64,000 bases of DNA from the NCBI GenBank assembly GCA_026708265.1, contig JAPOVI010000176.1, forward strand, positions 1-64,000, written 5' to 3'. The DNA comes from Acidobacteriota bacterium. GTDB lineage: Bacteria > Acidobacteriota > Vicinamibacteria > Vicinamibacterales > UBA8438. Under the pieces are notes generated by a model. The model made no database searches. It had not been told where the DNA came from and saw nothing but the letters and a program-made list of their open reading frames with translations. A program made the position numbers and the translations under genes. This document shows positions 38,001-45,883 of this stretch, in pieces; position 1 is the first letter of the stretch; every line of letters starts with the position of its first letter.

Positions 38001-38160
38001 CCGGTTCGACGCCGAGAGCCGTGTTCACAGCGACCGCGGCGATGGCCGCGGCCGCACGCCAGATCCCGCGCCGCCCGGCGCAACCTCGGTGCCCCGCTCC
38101 CGCCCGAACGAGTCCACCGCGACGCGCGTACTCAACCGTCCCGGAAAGTCTCAGCAACAT
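32017..38160 (-). CDS. Giant Calx-beta / beta-barrel / TolB_N-like surface protein
   Basis: A single 2047-residue reading frame. An export signal lies around residues 33-56 (AAAAIAAVAVNTALG). Residues ~60-1195 are ten Calx-beta-like units (EGDSITFTVTLED, DGTATAGTDY, DDDDAPEVNLSV), calcium-binding beta-sandwiches of adhesins. Residues ~1210-1640 resemble an autotransporter barrel (WQVWGRAG, amphipathic strands). Two tandem TolB_N/FlgO-like domains follow (~1670-1790 and ~1860-1975), each with FLNLSGAP or FHNLSGAP, GDGVTETL or GAGVTETL, and DARVVDTRSGAVAARS. A domain after the barrel would face the periplasm. An AGGA precedes ATG 38160. Probably a surface adhesin with a periplasmic sensing tail; the barrel is the least certain part. 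Confidence 0.88.
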   Translation of the reverse strand: MLLRLSGTVEYARRGGLVRAGAGHRGCAGRRGIWRAAAAIAAVAVNTALGVEPATAEVLPDVKIADASALEGDSITFTVTLEDRGVTGGFTVTPSFHDGTAARGTDYTQNTAGIKFTGTVDETHTFTVTTTEDDIAEVAETFTVALAVSGTSARVVYSDTATGTINDDDTANVTIADASADEGAEITFTVTTDRAVQGGFTVTPSFTHGTAKGTDYTENTAGIDFSVTDKTKTFTVATTEDQVVEGDETFTVNLAVSGTSLTVTASDTATGTIENDDTATVTIADKSATEGDAITFTVTAGSAVQGSFTVTPSFTDGTATKGIDYTQNTEALTFAGTAGEAKTFTVATTEDQVVEDDETFTVNLAVSVTSETVTATGTILNDEAVLTIDDESANEGDQIRFTVTLEGAVDKGLTVTPSFTDGTATKGTDYTQDTAGITFAGTVGETQTVTVATREDQVVEGGETFTVKLAASGTSVAVTATDTATGTIRDDDDAPEVNLSVGPSSVSEGASDSTVTVTAAFSTGNTFPEDQTVTVSVGAGTATAGTDYAAVTSFDITIPEGKTIGTGTFTLRPIQDTAVEGNETIDVAGSAGDLTVNGAELRLTDDDGPPEVNLSVSPSSVREGASDTTVTVTAEFSTDRTFPEDETVTVSVGGGSATSGTDYAAVSDFDITIPKGATSGTRTFTLRPTQDTAVEGNETIDVAGSAGDLTVNGAELRLTDDDGAPEVNLSVSPSSVNEGASDTTVTVTAEFSTGSTFPDDETVTVSVGGGTATSGTDYAAVSNFDITIPKGATSGTGTFTLRPTQDTAVEGNETIDVAGRASDLTVKGTELTLTDDDGAPEVNLSVSPSSVSEEDESTTVTVTAAFSSGSTFGQDTPVRVSVGGGTATAGTDYAAVPGFDVTIQEGETSGTATFTLTPTADAAVEAAETIRVTGSASGLTVNGTRLTLADSTTSLGVRGARAGEGETMEFTVTLRSASSRAVTVQYATADGTATAGADYTSTSGRLVFSAGETERRVSVPVADDDEVEDNETFTLAVQLANAAGSPVSATGTIVENDVLTVSFVAPDVRETDGLATFTGTLSSASSYPIVVEYATSDGTATAGADYLKTTGELVFAPGETEKAVAVPVLDDDLVEGAETMLLSMTVVPRALGSSVGRTPPILLAGSGATGNGEPASLQITGMIRDDDLARTRSAGTSRTLYLLARSMASEAVAAIGDRFVTTGGDDDTARAALDAGPQSSGHGGALAGAAAAYPAAVSSTGGGGATPWPDQGATALHRAPDEPFADLGWLRDASFSVPVGDASQSGRWQVWGRAGTVRSRLQTRTGGHARGDVFASHVGVDRRLGGSALLGVSLSHTVGLLGYSIPDPLVEGALPGEADGRVTSVQPYAHWAPRDGLTVWGMGGGGLGSLTLADSAGMVETPLGLRLFAGGARQALTAGLALKADVFHATLRSAEHADLAAATGTAMRGRMLAEGQTDWALSESTTLIPRLEAGVRWDGGTDVEGMGAEVGVGLAYVNRRLNLGLETQGRYLVAHQADGFEEWGAGLTLRVGPGVDRPGPWLALHPEWGAAGSRVQALWDPRAAPELHRGGGAPGARPDRIGATAGYRLSEANSVSVGVLQETRPGAGRAVAARLTGNLNWGGGTGGELRAPADSGFRRGESAAAGDAPPAVRQVPVRLDAVAVGPFLNLSGAPVDHWIGDGVTETLTRAFEQLDAISLVGGGEAGAAAPAWLVTGEYQRRGNWLQFDARVVDTRSGAVAARSRAEGVAAELFELQDRIAASLARELRNLSAGDRAGDRAPAARELPRQRPDERRAEGGEAAAGPRQALARRPAGNRDTGNVEARASAPLRLGTVEARRSMPARLDTVAIERFHNLSGAPEDDWLGAGVTETLTTAFQQLDAVKVARHTGGADPEAAWLVTGDYRRQGDRLQIDARVVDTRSGAVAARSGVEGAAADFFDLQDRITADLAGALENLSAGREAGYRGLEAPERPRLRLAGAGSQDARIPADASRNVRDRVESVSQRPRLLGQTDERLLASVFSRGGRR
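35490..36690. repeat. 345-bp tandem DNA repeats (Calx-beta units 5-8)
   Basis: Near-identical units of 345 bp (115 codons) repeat about 3.5 times. The strings CTCGACGGGCTCACCGACAG and GACACCGTCACCGTCTCGTC recur with that period. The encoded units all read LSVSPSSV at the start and ETIDVAGSA near the end. High nucleotide identity suggests recent duplication and variable copy number. Confidence 0.85.
36850..37930. repeat. ~320-bp tandem DNA repeats (Calx-beta units 1-4)
   Basis: A second family of in-frame repeats about 315-330 bp long. The string GTGAAGCTCGGCGTCAC recurs at about 36903, 37218 and 37542, with a close variant near 37874. They encode units with FTVTPSFTDGTA and DYTQNTAG. More diverged than the 345-bp set. 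Confidence 0.75.
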
Positions 38161-38688
38161 CGGCGTTCCTCACGGACTCTCCACCGCGCATGCGTCGTGC
38201 CGGCCAATCCGGCCGCGCACCGCGGCGGTCGCGCTGCCCCTGAGCAAGAACCGGGCCATAGTTTGTCGATGTGTTGTAACTGACTCTTTCTCAGATAGTT
38301 ATCTCCTGCCAGAAATGGTTTCGAGTCGCCACCTTGACCTGTCGCGACCTTGACCTGTCGCGGCCTGCAACGGTCGGGGCGCCGCACGAGCGTCCCCGGT
38401 CGCGGCAAGTCGTTGCAGAGCCGGAGGTTACGTACCGAACCTCGCGGACTGTTGCGTTCCGCTGCGGAAGCGGCGCTTTGCAGCGCCCCTGCCCCCGCCG
38501 CCGAGGCCGAAGACCGGTTGGTGCCGACCGTCAATCCGATGACGACCGCCTGCCGGCAGTCGGCGTCAATTTCTTGTCGGATGCGGAGACGGCCCCGGCC
38601 GACCGGGCGCCCGTCAAGGATTTGGCGTCAGCGCTCGACCATCGCGGTTGGCCCGACGGTCGTCGTCTGGGCTATGGTTCTCGACGTG
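38161..38688. other. Divergent intergenic region with promoter potential
   Basis: The 528 bp between the Calx-beta gene (minus) and the carbamoyltransferase (plus). It contains an AT-rich pocket (38255-38330) likely to hold the Calx-beta promoter and a perfect 16-bp tandem repeat beside it. Readings on either strand give no convincing protein. Confidence 0.55.
38331..38362. repeat. Perfect 16-bp tandem direct repeat
   Basis: ACCTTGACCTGTCGCG occurs twice head to tail (38331-38346 and 38347-38362). It sits in the regulatory gap next to the AT-rich pocket. The 16-bp period places the two sites about one and a half helical turns apart. Confidence 0.85.
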
Positions 38689-40523
38689 ATGCTGGCGATT
38701 CTGGGCATCTCTGCCTTCTACCACGACTCCGCGGCGGCGCTGTTGATCGACGGCGAGGTTGTCGCGGCGGCCCAGGAGGAGCGATTCACCCGGCGCAAAC
38801 ACGACCACGCGTTCCCCACCAACGCGATTCGTTACTGCCTCGGCGAGGCGGGCGTGGGGCCGGAGTCGCTCGACTACGTCGGCTTCTACGACAAGCCGTT
38901 CCTGAAGCTCGAGCGGCTGCTCGAAACCTACCTGTCCTACGCGCCGCGGGGGTTCCGGTCGTTCCTGCAGTTCGTCCCGGTTTGGGCGAAGGAGAAGCTG
39001 CACCTGCCCCGCGAGATCCGGCGTGGGCTGCCCGGCTACGAGCGGCAGATCGTCTTCGCCGAACACCACGAATCGCACGCGGCCAGCGCGTTCTTCCCCT
39101 CGCCATTCGAGGAGGCGGCGATCCTGACGCTCGACGGTGTCGGCGAATGGGCGACGACGACGTATGGGACGGGGCGCGGGAATCGGATCGAGTTGACGCA
39201 CGAGATCTGCTTCCCGCATTCTCTCGGCCTGCTGTATTCCGCCTTCACCTACTTCACGGGCTTCAAGGTGAACTCCGGAGAGTACAAGCTGATGGGGCTG
39301 GCGCCCTACGGCGAGCCGAAGTACATCGAGCGCATCCGTGACCACCTGATCGATCTCAAGCCCGACGGCTCGTTCCGCCTCGACATGTCGTACTTCGAAT
39401 ACTGTCAGGGGCTGCGGATGACGTCGCCCAGGTTCGAGGCGCTCTTCGACGGACCGCCGCGACGGCCCGAGGCGCCCATCAGCCAGCGCGAGATGGACAT
39501 CGCCGCGTCCATCCAGGCGGTTACCGAGGAGGCGATGCTGCGCGCCGCGCGTCACGTGCACGCCGAGACCGGTATGCGCCGTCTCTGCCTCGCCGGGGGC
39601 GTCGCGCTGAACTGCGTCGGCAACGGCCGTGTGCTGCGCGAGGGACCGTTCGACGACGTCTGGATCCAGCCCGCCGCCGGCGACGCCGGCGGGGCGCTCG
39701 GGGTGGCGTTGTTCATCTGGCATCAGCTTCTGGACCGCCCCCGGGCGGTGCGGACGCCGGACGCGCAGCAGGGGTCGCTGCTCGGCCCGCGCGCGACGGA
39801 CGACAGCATCCGGGCGTTTCTCGATGATGCGGGAGCCGTCTACGAGACCTACCCCGACGATGCGGCGTTGTGCGACACCGTCGCCGGCCTGCTGGCGTGC
39901 GAACAGGTGGTCGGCTGGTTCCAGGGCCGAATGGAGTTCGGCCCGCGTGCCCTCGGAGCGCGCAGCATACTGGGGGACGCGCGCAGCGCGACCATGCAAT
40001 CCGTCCTGAACCGCAAGATCAAGTTCCGGGAGTCGTTTCGACCGTTCGCTCCCTCCGTGCTCCGCGAACGGGCGGACGACTACTTCGATGTACGACCGGA
40101 CGAGGACAGTCCGTACATGCTGCTGGTTGCGCCGGTGCGGGAGGCTCGCCGGGCACCGGATGGGCACGGAGATCCGGAGCTGCGCGGGCTGGACAAGTTG
40201 AAGCGGGCGCGATCCGACATCCCGGCCGTCACGCACGTCGACTACTCGGCGAGGGTGCAGACCGTCGACGACGCGCGCCACGGGCGCTACGCCGCGTTGT
40301 TGCGCGCCTTCGAGGCGCGGACGGGGGCCCGGTCCTCATCAACACGAGCTTCAACGTACGGGGCGAGCCCATCGTCTGCTCACCGGAGGAGGCCTACCGC
40401 TGCTTCCTGTCCACCAGGATGGACGCACTGGTCCTGGAACGCAGCGTGCTGCGGAAGGACGCGCAGCCTACGGCGACGTCGTTGGACTCCCGCGCATACC
40501 TGGGCTCGTTCGGGCTCGACTGA
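38689..40523 (+). CDS. NodU/SxtI family carbamoyltransferase (frameshifted)
   Basis: About 611 residues. The family moves a carbamoyl group from carbamoyl phosphate via carbamoyl-AMP to a hydroxyl. The N-terminal Kae1-like domain starts MLAILGISAFYHDSAAALL, with metal-site residues in EHHESHAASAFF and LTLDGVGEW, then LCLAGGVALNCVGNG. The C-terminal domain has FQGRMEFGPRALGARSIL and LINTSFNVRGEPIVCSPEEA. The last ~67 codons are in another frame: G5 at 40322-40326 needs one more G (ARTGGPVLINTSFN). ATG 38689 matches the family start; ATG 38674 is also in frame. It heads a coupled set with SxtJ and DUF5989. Confidence 0.92.
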
Positions 40524-40529
40524 TTCGTG

Positions 40530-40946
40530 ATGGCGCTGCTGGAGATCAACCGGGATCCTACGGCACGGGAGCTTCGCTGGTTCGGCGTCCTTCTGGCCGT
40601 ATTCATCGCCCTGGCCGGGGGCCTCGCCCAATGGCGCTTCGGGATGCCGGTGGCGGCGTGGGCCGCGTGGGTGGCCGGTGGGGTGCTGGTCGGGTTCTAC
40701 GCATCGCCTCCGGCCCTCCGCCGGCGCATCTACCTCGGCTGGCTGTACGCCGCGTATCCGATCGGCTGGACGACGTTGCACCTGGCCCTGGCCGCCGTGT
40801 ACTATGCGGTCGTCACACCGATTGGCCTGGGGCTGCGATTGACGCGTGGCGACCCGCTGGAACGGAAGCCCGACCGCCCCGCGGCAAGCTACTGGACTCC
40901 CCGGCAGCCGGAGGGCGACATCCGCCGCTACTTCCGACAGTTCTGA
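40530..40946 (+). CDS. SxtJ family membrane protein
   Basis: A 138-residue integral membrane protein with two hydrophobic helices near the N-terminus (about 18-60), a third around 75-100 and a basic polar tail. LEINRDPTARELRWFG and the terminal SYWTPRQPEGDIRRYFRQF match the SxtJ family, named from the saxitoxin cluster, where it follows the carbamoyltransferase SxtI. Its biochemical role is unknown; a membrane anchor or partner for the transferase is plausible. It begins 6 nt after the carbamoyltransferase stop. ATG 40530 or GTG 40527 could start it. Confidence 0.88.
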   Translation: MALLEINRDPTARELRWFGVLLAVFIALAGGLAQWRFGMPVAAWAAWVAGGVLVGFYASPPALRRRIYLGWLYAAYPIGWTTLHLALAAVYYAVVTPIGLGLRLTRGDPLERKPDRPAASYWTPRQPEGDIRRYFRQF

Positions 40947-40957
40947 AGGAGGACGAC

Positions 40958-41170
40958 ATGAGATCCTCGGCGGAGCAGAACCCGCGCAGTGGGACGTTCG
41001 AGGCCGAAGCTCGGGTTTCGCGGCCGGGCGTCGTGGCGGAGCTTTGGGACTTCCTGACCACCAACAAGAAATGGTGGCTGACGCCGATTGTCATCATGCT
41101 CCTGCTGGTGGGCACCCTGATACTGGTGTCGGGTACGGCCGCCGCACCCTTCATATACACGCTGTTCTAG
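40958..41170 (+). CDS. DUF5989 family small membrane protein (SxtK-like)
   Basis: A 70-residue protein with a polar head and one C-terminal membrane helix (WWLTPIVIMLLLVGTLILVS). The segment VAELWDFLTTNKKWWLTPI is the family signature. In genomes with NodU/SxtI-type transferases this gene often follows SxtJ; the order here parallels sxtI-sxtJ-sxtK. AGGAGG lies 5 nt before ATG 40958, the clearest ribosome-binding site of the group. Function unknown. Confidence 0.88.
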   Translation: MRSSAEQNPRSGTFEAEARVSRPGVVAELWDFLTTNKKWWLTPIVIMLLLVGTLILVSGTAAAPFIYTLF

Positions 41171-41183
41171 CGCCCCGCGGGGC

Positions 41184-41213
41184 GGGCGCGCCCGGTACGG
41201 GCCGCGCGCGCCC
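41184..41213. terminator. GC-rich stem-loop after DUF5989
   Basis: GGGCGCGC (41184-41191) pairs perfectly with GCGCGCCC (41206-41213) around a 14-nt loop. A second palindrome, GCCCCGCGGGGC, lies just before it. No U-run is present, so it may attenuate rather than terminate transcription into the SGNH gene. Confidence 0.4.
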
Positions 41214-41242
41214 GTCGCCGGCGTCGCGCGTTCGACTCCACG

Positions 41243-42458
41243 ATGACCCGTACCACCGCGCGTCGCACGCTGGCGATGAAGTTGGCGCTGGCGATCGCAT
41301 CCCCCGCCTTGTTCCTGCTCGTCTCGGAAGCCGTCGTCCGTGTCTCCGGGATCGAGACCGAGGTTGCCCGGAACGAGAATTTCGACATCGCGGTGCCGGT
41401 CTGGCTCCTGGCGGACGAGAACTGGGCGGACATCATGCGTGGCCGCCTCGCGCAGCCGCGTGGCGTGCGCGCGATCGATGTCGGTTGGCTGCGGCATTTT
41501 GAGGAGGCGCGCTACATCGAGTACAAGCTGAAGCCCAACGTGCGCGTCTCGGCCGTGAACCCCTTCAACGATATCGAGGTTCGGAAGGGGATTGCCTTTC
41601 GTTTCGAATCGAACAGCGACGGCTTCCGTACGCAGGAACTGGAACCGAAAGCCCCCGGCACGGCCCGCATCGTCACGCTCGGGGACTCGAGCACGTTCGG
41701 CTGGGGCGTCAACGCAGCCTACACCTACCAGAGCCTGCTGGAGGATCGCCTCAACCGGCGGCCCGGTCGCGTCGATGTGCTCAATCTCGGGATATCGGGG
41801 CACACCTCGCGGCACGGCCGCGCCGTCTTCGACCACTATGCGCGCGCCCTGGATCCGGACCTGCTGGTCATCAGTTTCGGCGCCAACGACGGCCGCTACG
41901 TCCTGGAGTCCGCCGATGTGGCGCTGGGTCGCGATGAAGGCTGGCGCGGGGGCGTGTTCCAACGGGTTGATGCGGTTCGAGACGTTCCGGCTGATGCGCC
42001 GTCTGCTCCTGGCGATGCGGGATCCCATCCTCGCGTCACGCGACAGGGCCGCAGCCGAGGGAGAAGAGCGCGAGCTGGTCAACGCCGTTCCGATCGATGC
42101 CTACAAGGCCAATCTGCGCTATCTCATCGAGGAGGGGCGGTCGATCGGGGCCGAAGCGGTGCTGTTGTCCGTCTGCTCTCCTCCACAATGGTCCTCGGCG
42201 ATGGGCGAGGTTGCCGATGAGACGGGGGTGCCGCTGGTCGATGCGCTGGATCTCTTCGTCGCGCGCCTGGATGACCTGCGCGAGCACCGCCTGTATTCGG
42301 CCGAAGTCCGGTATGCCGAGTCGATCTACGGTCGCGAGGAGATGGAGGAGAACTGGCGCCTGTACGTCACGACGGACGGATGTCACCCCGGGCTCGCGGG
42401 TCACAGCCTCATCGCCGACGCACTGGCCGAGTCCATCACCTCCCTGGACTGGCGATGA
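41243..42458 (+). CDS. SGNH/GDSL-type hydrolase (frameshifted)
   Basis: About 404 residues. An N-terminal hydrophobic segment (about 12-30) anchors or exports it. Block I is IVTLGDSSTFGWG, block III SFGANDGRY, and block V DGCHPGLAGH, giving a Ser-Asp-His triad. Such proteins deacylate or O-acetylate glycans or lipids. An extra base in the G5 run at 41948-41952 shifts the frame between blocks III and V; removing one G joins them (GACSNGLMRFE). It follows DUF5989 by 72 nt, so it may modify the same product as the carbamoyltransferase. Convergent with the next gene (18-nt gap). Confidence 0.87.
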
Positions 42459-42476
42459 CGACCCCGTCTCGTTGAC

Positions 42477-43550
42477 TCATCTGGAAGGAAGCTGCATCAC
42501 CGCGCTCGTGCCCGGGGTCGCCAACTCCCTGGTGAGCTGGGCGGCGGCCTCGCGCCCCGTGAGCCGTACGCTGCACCGTGAGTTGCTGTTCAAGAACGGG
42601 TCGGTACCCGAGATGCTGAACCTCTTCGTCTGACGTGCCCGGAAATCCCCCAGGCTCTGGGTGCCCAGGGGCCTGTCGTCGACAAACGCACGGACGGTGA
42701 CGGAGCGAAGCGGCCGGAACGCGTGAACGGCGCCGGATATCGTGACCAAGGTCCCGGAAGCGCGGCAACTGAGGTCCCGTATCTCCGCTGCTTCTCCGCT
42801 GCCCCCACCACCGCCACCGCCGCCACCGCCGCCGCCAGGGGGACGCGTGACCGTCACCGCGTGGGTCAGCACCCGACGCCCGTTGTGGGTCACGCGGATC
42901 TCGGCACGGCCCGCACCAGCGGCCGTCCAGCGCCAGCGATCTCCCTCCAGTTGCAGCCGCAGGACGTTTCGGCTCGTGGATGCCACGCCGGTCTTGAGTC
43001 GCACGCGGCGCTCGCCGCGATGGACATTGGCTCGGAAGTGGCCGGAGGCGCCTACTCGGACGGAAGCTGGCGTCGGAGGATTGGGCGCGAACGCGTACCG
43101 AACGCTCCGGACCCTGATGAACACGGAACTGTCGACACCCGCGCACGTCTCCGTGATGCGAGCTCGGCCCGCGCCCCTGCCGGTGACGAGGCCGCCGCTG
43201 TCAACCGTGGCGACGCGCGGCGCGGAGGACCTCCACGTAGCTCGCGTAGCGCAATCGCTGGTGAGGCGGATCGTCTCACCGACGTCGATCGTCGGAAGCT
43301 CTATTGCCTTGCGGACATCTCCGTCCGCCGGGATGTGAACCGTCCTCACCGGGGCGGCCACAGGGTTCTCTTCCAAGAAAGAGCCCTCTGCGACCCGATC
43401 GATTCCGTTTCCGGAGTAGGCGGCATCGGTCGGCGCCACTACGGCCGGCGGCGACGGCGTCAACGGAGTTTCTGCCGTGCAGGCGCCGACCGCAACGGCC
43501 GCTCCCGCCAGGATCATCTTGGTGCCACGGATAACCCACTCACGCGTCAT
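42477..43550 (-). CDS. Ig-like (Big_2-type) lipoprotein
   Basis: A 357-residue lipoprotein. The signal peptide ends in a lipobox VAVGAC (Cys at about residue 23). One clear bacterial Ig-like unit (WRSSAPRVATVDSGGLVTGR) is followed by a second, weaker one containing HNGRRVLTHAVTVTRP. A run of 12 glycines forms a hinge, then a C-terminal beta domain (VTISGAVHAFRPLRSVTVRA) with two cysteines resembles a Big/FN3-like module. Likely a surface adhesion or binding protein; ligand unknown. Start ATG 43550 is chosen for the lipobox and has GGGGAG about 10 nt upstream. Confidence 0.88.
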   Translation of the reverse strand: MTREWVIRGTKMILAGAAVAVGACTAETPLTPSPPAVVAPTDAAYSGNGIDRVAEGSFLEENPVAAPVRTVHIPADGDVRKAIELPTIDVGETIRLTSDCATRATWRSSAPRVATVDSGGLVTGRGAGRARITETCAGVDSSVFIRVRSVRYAFAPNPPTPASVRVGASGHFRANVHRGERRVRLKTGVASTSRNVLRLQLEGDRWRWTAAGAGRAEIRVTHNGRRVLTHAVTVTRPPGGGGGGGGGGGGSGEAAEIRDLSCRASGTLVTISGAVHAFRPLRSVTVRAFVDDRPLGTQSLGDFRARQTKRFSISGTDPFLNSNSRCSVRLTGREAAAQLTRELATPGTSAVMQLPSR

Positions 43551-43781
43551 GCCGCTGATCTCCCCGTCATGCCTTCGGCGGACTGCGTCTGCGCGAAGAT
43601 CGTCGCAGACGGCGTCTGACGGCGGGGCGACAAGTAGGCCTGCTACGGTGTTCTTTTGGTGATCCAGGTGCGTACGGTCGACATTGCGGGGCGTCATCCG
43701 CGCAAGGGCACGAGATCCTTGGGCACGAGCCACCTTGCCGGCGACGATACGGTCCATCGCAGTCGCCGGCGCGGTACAGCC

Positions 43782-45686
43782 CTACCGGGGAAACCCGTCT
43801 TCCGCCAAGTCGACGTCGAGTTCGGCGCGCTCGCCGGCAACGACCCGGACCGTCCGCGGGAAGCGCCAGTCGTCGTTCTCCAGCCGGAGGCGGTATTCGT
43901 CCGGGGCCAGACGCAACTCCAGTGTGGCTACGACGCCGAGCGTACGGTCGTCGATGGAGACCTCCGCGGGCGGGGTGACGCGGACCACGAGGGTTCCGCA
44001 CCTCGAGAGCCGCGGACAGGTCAGCGCGTCGATGGCGGCTATGCGCTGCAGCCCCGCGTCCGCCTCCGCCGAGGGGACCAGGTCGAGCACGCTGCGATAG
44101 AGGCGACGCGCCTCGGCGTACCGCCCCATGGCGAAGGCGGCGTTCGCTTCCTGCACGCCGCGCTCGGCGACAGGCGCCTGCAGGCGCTGCCGCCCCCCTT
44201 CCGCGGTGGGATTGCCGGGGTCCAGATCGAGGACCTGGCGGTAGAGGTCCAGTGCGGTGCCGGCGTCGCCGGCCATCTCCGCGGCCACCGCATCGGCCAG
44301 GATTCGGTCAGGGGTCGGCGCGGGCCCGCTTGGCGCAGCGGTCCCGGCGGTTGCCCGGGCCGGGGCAGACGGGGCAGCGAGCCCCGAAGCAGCGCGGCGG
44401 ACCAGTGACGGCTCGGGGCGTGTGTTCTCGGCCACGGGCGCATGAGTGGTTTCGGGTTGGGTGGGCTCCGTGTGTTGCACCGTGAGAGTGAAAGCGCCGG
44501 TCTCGTCTTCGCGAAAGGACGTCGCTTCGATGGTGTAGGTCCCCGGTGACAGGTCGCGCCGGATGCGCGCATCGGTTCCCGGCCCGCCGTCGTCGTCCCG
44601 TTCCAGCCGCCGACCGGACACGTCCGAACCCTCTCGAAGGGCCAGCCATGCGTCAAACGTCGACGACGTCAAGTCGATCTGGACTTCGGCATTCTCCGGC
44701 ACCGTGAAGCTGTAGTAGCGAGCCAGCTCACCAGCCAGGTTCGGTGACACGCAATCCGGATCCAGAGATCCGGTACGCGCCAGCGGCGCAGCCTCCGTCA
44801 GCGTGCCGAGGGCCTCAATCGAACAACCCTCGCCGGCGGAGGCGATGGCGGCCTCGCGTGCGCGCCGCGCCGTCGCGTCGCGCCGCGCGGCGACCCGTCG
44901 GAGCCATGCCAAGCCGAAGTCGTCTGCAATCAGGGCGTCCAGTTGCGCTGGCGTGGGGTCCTCCGACAGAGCCCCGAAGAGCCGCAGGATCGCGATGGTG
45001 CGACGGTACTCGGATTCCGTCTCGGAACCACTCGCCTGACCGCCGTTCCGGTCGGCGAGATCGCTGTCCGACATAGCGCTCCCGTTCAGGTAGACTCTCT
45101 GGCCATCCTCCTCCAACCGGGGCGAGGAGAGGTCATCTTCGTTCCACGCCCAGGAATAGTAGAGGGTCTTCCGGATGACCCCCCGGTTGCGATCGAAATC
45201 TTCGCCGACCCGGAGGGTCACGACTATGTCGCGACCCTCACCCGACAGCCGTCGTAGCCGAAGCTGGCGCGATTCCCCGGGCGGGAGATCCCGGATGTGC
45301 GCAAAGCACCCGGCGCATGCCTGCCCGGTCTCGCGCGAGCGTCGGCTCAGTTTGCCCTGGGTATACGCGTCCGCGTAGAGCTGCGTGGTCAAGGTCTCGG
45401 GAACGCGGCTGTAGAAGGTGCCCCGGTCCAGAAGGAACTCCGCCGGCTCGAAGCCCTCGGCCATGAACACGAGGGCCTGGTGGCCGGTGACCCTCAGACG
45501 CCAGGTCGAGGAGGCGCGCTGGGGCACCGCCACCGTCCACCCATCCGCGTCACCGTGAGCGAGCGTCAGCCGCTCGGCCTCCACCCTCTGTGGCTCCGGC
45601 AGGTTCGGCTGGAGCCGGAACAAGCCGCCTCCGCACGAAGCAAGTGCGGCCAGGGTGAGGAAAGTCCCGATACGAGTCAACAGCAT
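43782..45686 (-). CDS. PPC-TPR-PEGA lipoprotein
   Basis: A 634-residue lipoprotein (lipobox LAALASC). The N-terminal ~300 residues form an unrecognised domain with conserved cysteines (GQACAGCFAHIRDL). Residues ~330-410 are a pre-peptidase C-terminal-like beta domain (YYSFTVPENAEVQIDL, DDDGGPGTDARIRRDL). An Ala/Pro linker leads to a TPR pair (LDLYRQVLDLDPGNPTAEGG, ARRLYRSVLDLVPSAEAD) and a C-terminal PEGA domain (GTLVVRVTPPAEVSIDDRTL). The tail is nearly the same as in the proteins at 51439 and 48638. It would be an envelope sensor or scaffold. It ends the minus-strand cluster. Confidence 0.9.
   Translation of the reverse strand: MLLTRIGTFLTLAALASCGGGLFRLQPNLPEPQRVEAERLTLAHGDADGWTVAVPQRASSTWRLRVTGHQALVFMAEGFEPAEFLLDRGTFYSRVPETLTTQLYADAYTQGKLSRRSRETGQACAGCFAHIRDLPPGESRQLRLRRLSGEGRDIVVTLRVGEDFDRNRGVIRKTLYYSWAWNEDDLSSPRLEEDGQRVYLNGSAMSDSDLADRNGGQASGSETESEYRRTIAILRLFGALSEDPTPAQLDALIADDFGLAWLRRVAARRDATARRAREAAIASAGEGCSIEALGTLTEAAPLARTGSLDPDCVSPNLAGELARYYSFTVPENAEVQIDLTSSTFDAWLALREGSDVSGRRLERDDDGGPGTDARIRRDLSPGTYTIEATSFREDETGAFTLTVQHTEPTQPETTHAPVAENTRPEPSLVRRAASGLAAPSAPARATAGTAAPSGPAPTPDRILADAVAAEMAGDAGTALDLYRQVLDLDPGNPTAEGGRQRLQAPVAERGVQEANAAFAMGRYAEARRLYRSVLDLVPSAEADAGLQRIAAIDALTCPRLSRCGTLVVRVTPPAEVSIDDRTLGVVATLELRLAPDEYRLRLENDDWRFPRTVRVVAGERAELDVDLAEDGFPR
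43789..44325 (-). repeat. Long dispersed repeat, copy 1 (TPR-PEGA tail)
   Basis: Encodes the TPR-PEGA tail. By eye it is well above 80 % identical in nucleotide sequence to 51446-51985, including the shared strings GTCGTTCTCCAG and CCGGCCATCTCCGC. Same orientation, about 7.7 kb apart, so recombination between copies could delete the intervening kinase and permease genes. Confidence 0.8.
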
Positions 45687-45746
45687 GGCAGGCGCTCCGT
45701 CAGTGATGCCGCTTCGCAGCGTGCATCCGGTTGATCGGGATTCGGG

Positions 45747-45875
45747 CTACTCGTACGGGACGGCGTCGACCGGCTGCAGCCTGGCCGCCCGTGCCGCCGG
45801 ATGGATGCCGAACGTGAACCCGACGAGTCTCGAAACGCCGAACGCGAGAGCGACAGACAGAAACACACGCGCGTG
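45747..45875 (-). pseudogene. Remnant of a MacB-like permease 3' end
   Basis: Encodes the last ~40 residues of a FtsX/MacB permease (FGIHPAARAARLQPVDAV, then PYE and a TAG). It is about 90 % identical in DNA to 47409-47540, the end of the intact permease gene, with one single-base deletion. No upstream part of the gene remains. It lies just after the beta-lactamase-like gene, so that gene is bracketed by direct repeats of permease sequence. Confidence 0.85.
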
Positions 45876-45883
45876 CGAAACAC

